DNA of 64,000 bases from the NCBI RefSeq assembly GCF_001942625.1, contig NZ_MLCL01000062.1, positions 248,001-312,000 of the forward strand, in the 5' to 3' direction. The DNA comes from Mycobacterium syngnathidarum. GTDB lineage: Bacteria > Actinomycetota > Actinomycetes > Mycobacteriales > Mycobacteriaceae. The translations under genes and the position numbers were made by a program. Positions 63,482 through 64,000 of the stretch are shown here, piece by piece (position 1 is the stretch's first letter; every line of letters starts with the position of its first letter). Below the pieces are notes generated by a model. It did not search any database. It was not told where the DNA came from and saw only the letters and a program-made list of their open reading frames with translations.

Positions 63482-63995
63482 GCGCCCCGTCCTGCAGTTC
63501 AGCATCCGGGAAAGGCTGCAGCACAACTGGGTTCGTCATCAGTGGGCGGACTGGCTGCTCGCCCTGGCGGTGGTCGGCGGTTGGCTGCTGCTGGGCCGGG
63601 CCGGTTGGCTGCCATGGGCGCTCACAGAGGTTCCCCATGACGCCCGCCGTACCGCATACCAGATCCTGGCGACCGTGGCCGCCACGATGGGCGGGTTCAC
63701 CCTGACCAGCATCTCCATCCTGGTGAACCTGCTTCGAGCACCGATGACCACGGTGGACAAGCTGTTGCCCGCCGACGACAAACGTCGGGTGGGTGCCGCA
63801 TTCGTCACGGCGTTGCCGACCTTGTTCGCATTGTTCATCGCAGCGCTCGTCGGGCTGACGACCGACGCCAACGTCCACAACGGCTACTGGTGGCTACAGG
63901 CGATCATCATGTGGGCGGCCTTCGCCGCCGTGGCGTCGCTTGCGCGGGTCGTGTGGATCCTGCGCCGTCTGCTCACCCTGTCCTCGGACGGATAA
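63468..63995 (+). CDS. Uncharacterised four-helix membrane protein (second gene of the pair)
   Basis: 175 residues from ATG 63468 (GTG 63465 in frame just upstream), with GAGG at 63455. Helices: WADWLLALAVVGGWLLLGRAGWLPW, AYQILATVAATMGGFTLTSISILVNLL, VGAAFVTALPTLFALFIAALVGLT and WWLQAIIMWAAFAAVASLARVVWIL. No family recognised. Overlaps the soluble gene, so the two proteins likely work together as a membrane-associated pair. Ends 5 bp before the window end. Confidence 0.78.
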   Translation: MNANKRPVLQFSIRERLQHNWVRHQWADWLLALAVVGGWLLLGRAGWLPWALTEVPHDARRTAYQILATVAATMGGFTLTSISILVNLLRAPMTTVDKLLPADDKRRVGAAFVTALPTLFALFIAALVGLTTDANVHNGYWWLQAIIMWAAFAAVASLARVVWILRRLLTLSSDG

Positions 63996-64000
63996 CTGCA

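Overview
The window reads as a chromosomal segment of a rapidly growing mycobacterium (Mycolicibacterium-like). It is GC-rich and densely coding, with many GTG/TTG starts. It carries mycobacterial hallmarks: Ku plus three-domain LigD, MmpS/MmpL, F420-type luciferase-like oxidoreductases, a SigK/RskA operon, a Cutinase and WXG100 proteins. Gene order in the first two thirds matches, in inverted orientation, the M. tuberculosis Rv0953c to Rv0924c neighbourhood as I remember it. The Rv0449c-Rv0444c (sigK) operon follows. Layout: 1-9.6 kb holds the end of an S9 peptidase, sucCD, an M23 peptidase, two membrane proteins, the UvrD1/PcrA helicase and chorismate mutase. 9.5-20.2 kb holds a surface-glycan O-acyltransferase, an aldehyde dehydrogenase, pgi, a collagen-like secreted peptide, an SDR, an Fpg/Nei glycosylase, a FUSC transporter, a holin-like protein and cobF. 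20.2-29.2 kb holds an AurF-like diiron oxygenase, two MFS transporters, an LLM oxidoreductase behind a KstR-type operator, DUF5709, a small secreted protein, a DUF222 remnant, an acyl-CoA dehydrogenase, a VOC protein and RNase HI. 29.2-37.6 kb holds an AAA/DUF4143 ATPase behind three exact-period 23-bp repeats. It also holds the NHEJ genes ligD and ku, here separated by cutinase, a PfkB kinase, a MocR regulator and a PNPOx-like protein. 37.6-44.7 kb holds a second small secreted paralogue, an SDR/DapB-like pair behind a second KstR-type site, mntH, and gamma-glutamyl cyclotransferase convergent with a GCS2 ligase. 44.7-50.1 kb is the six-gene sigK operon with a SigK-type promoter placed for leaderless autoregulation, followed by an hchA gene frameshifted in a GT repeat. 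51.1-56.1 kb holds mmpS-mmpL with a divergent MarR gene, then an SRPBCC protein. 56.2-64 kb is the most unusual part. An RsdA-like membrane protein with a Tyr/Trp/Gly-rich repeat tail is followed by a 3.8-kb type VII secretion cassette: two WXG100 genes, an EspC-like gene, a three-helix membrane protein and an amidase-type effector. About 62-bp direct repeats flank the cassette, and the second copy runs into the 5' end of tRNA-Arg(CCT). No integrase is present. An unrecognised soluble-plus-membrane gene pair follows the tRNA. The best candidate for an undescribed system is this repeat-bounded effector cassette; the iteron-controlled ATPase and the RsdA-like protein come next. Family names are from recognition of motifs by eye; no database was searched.
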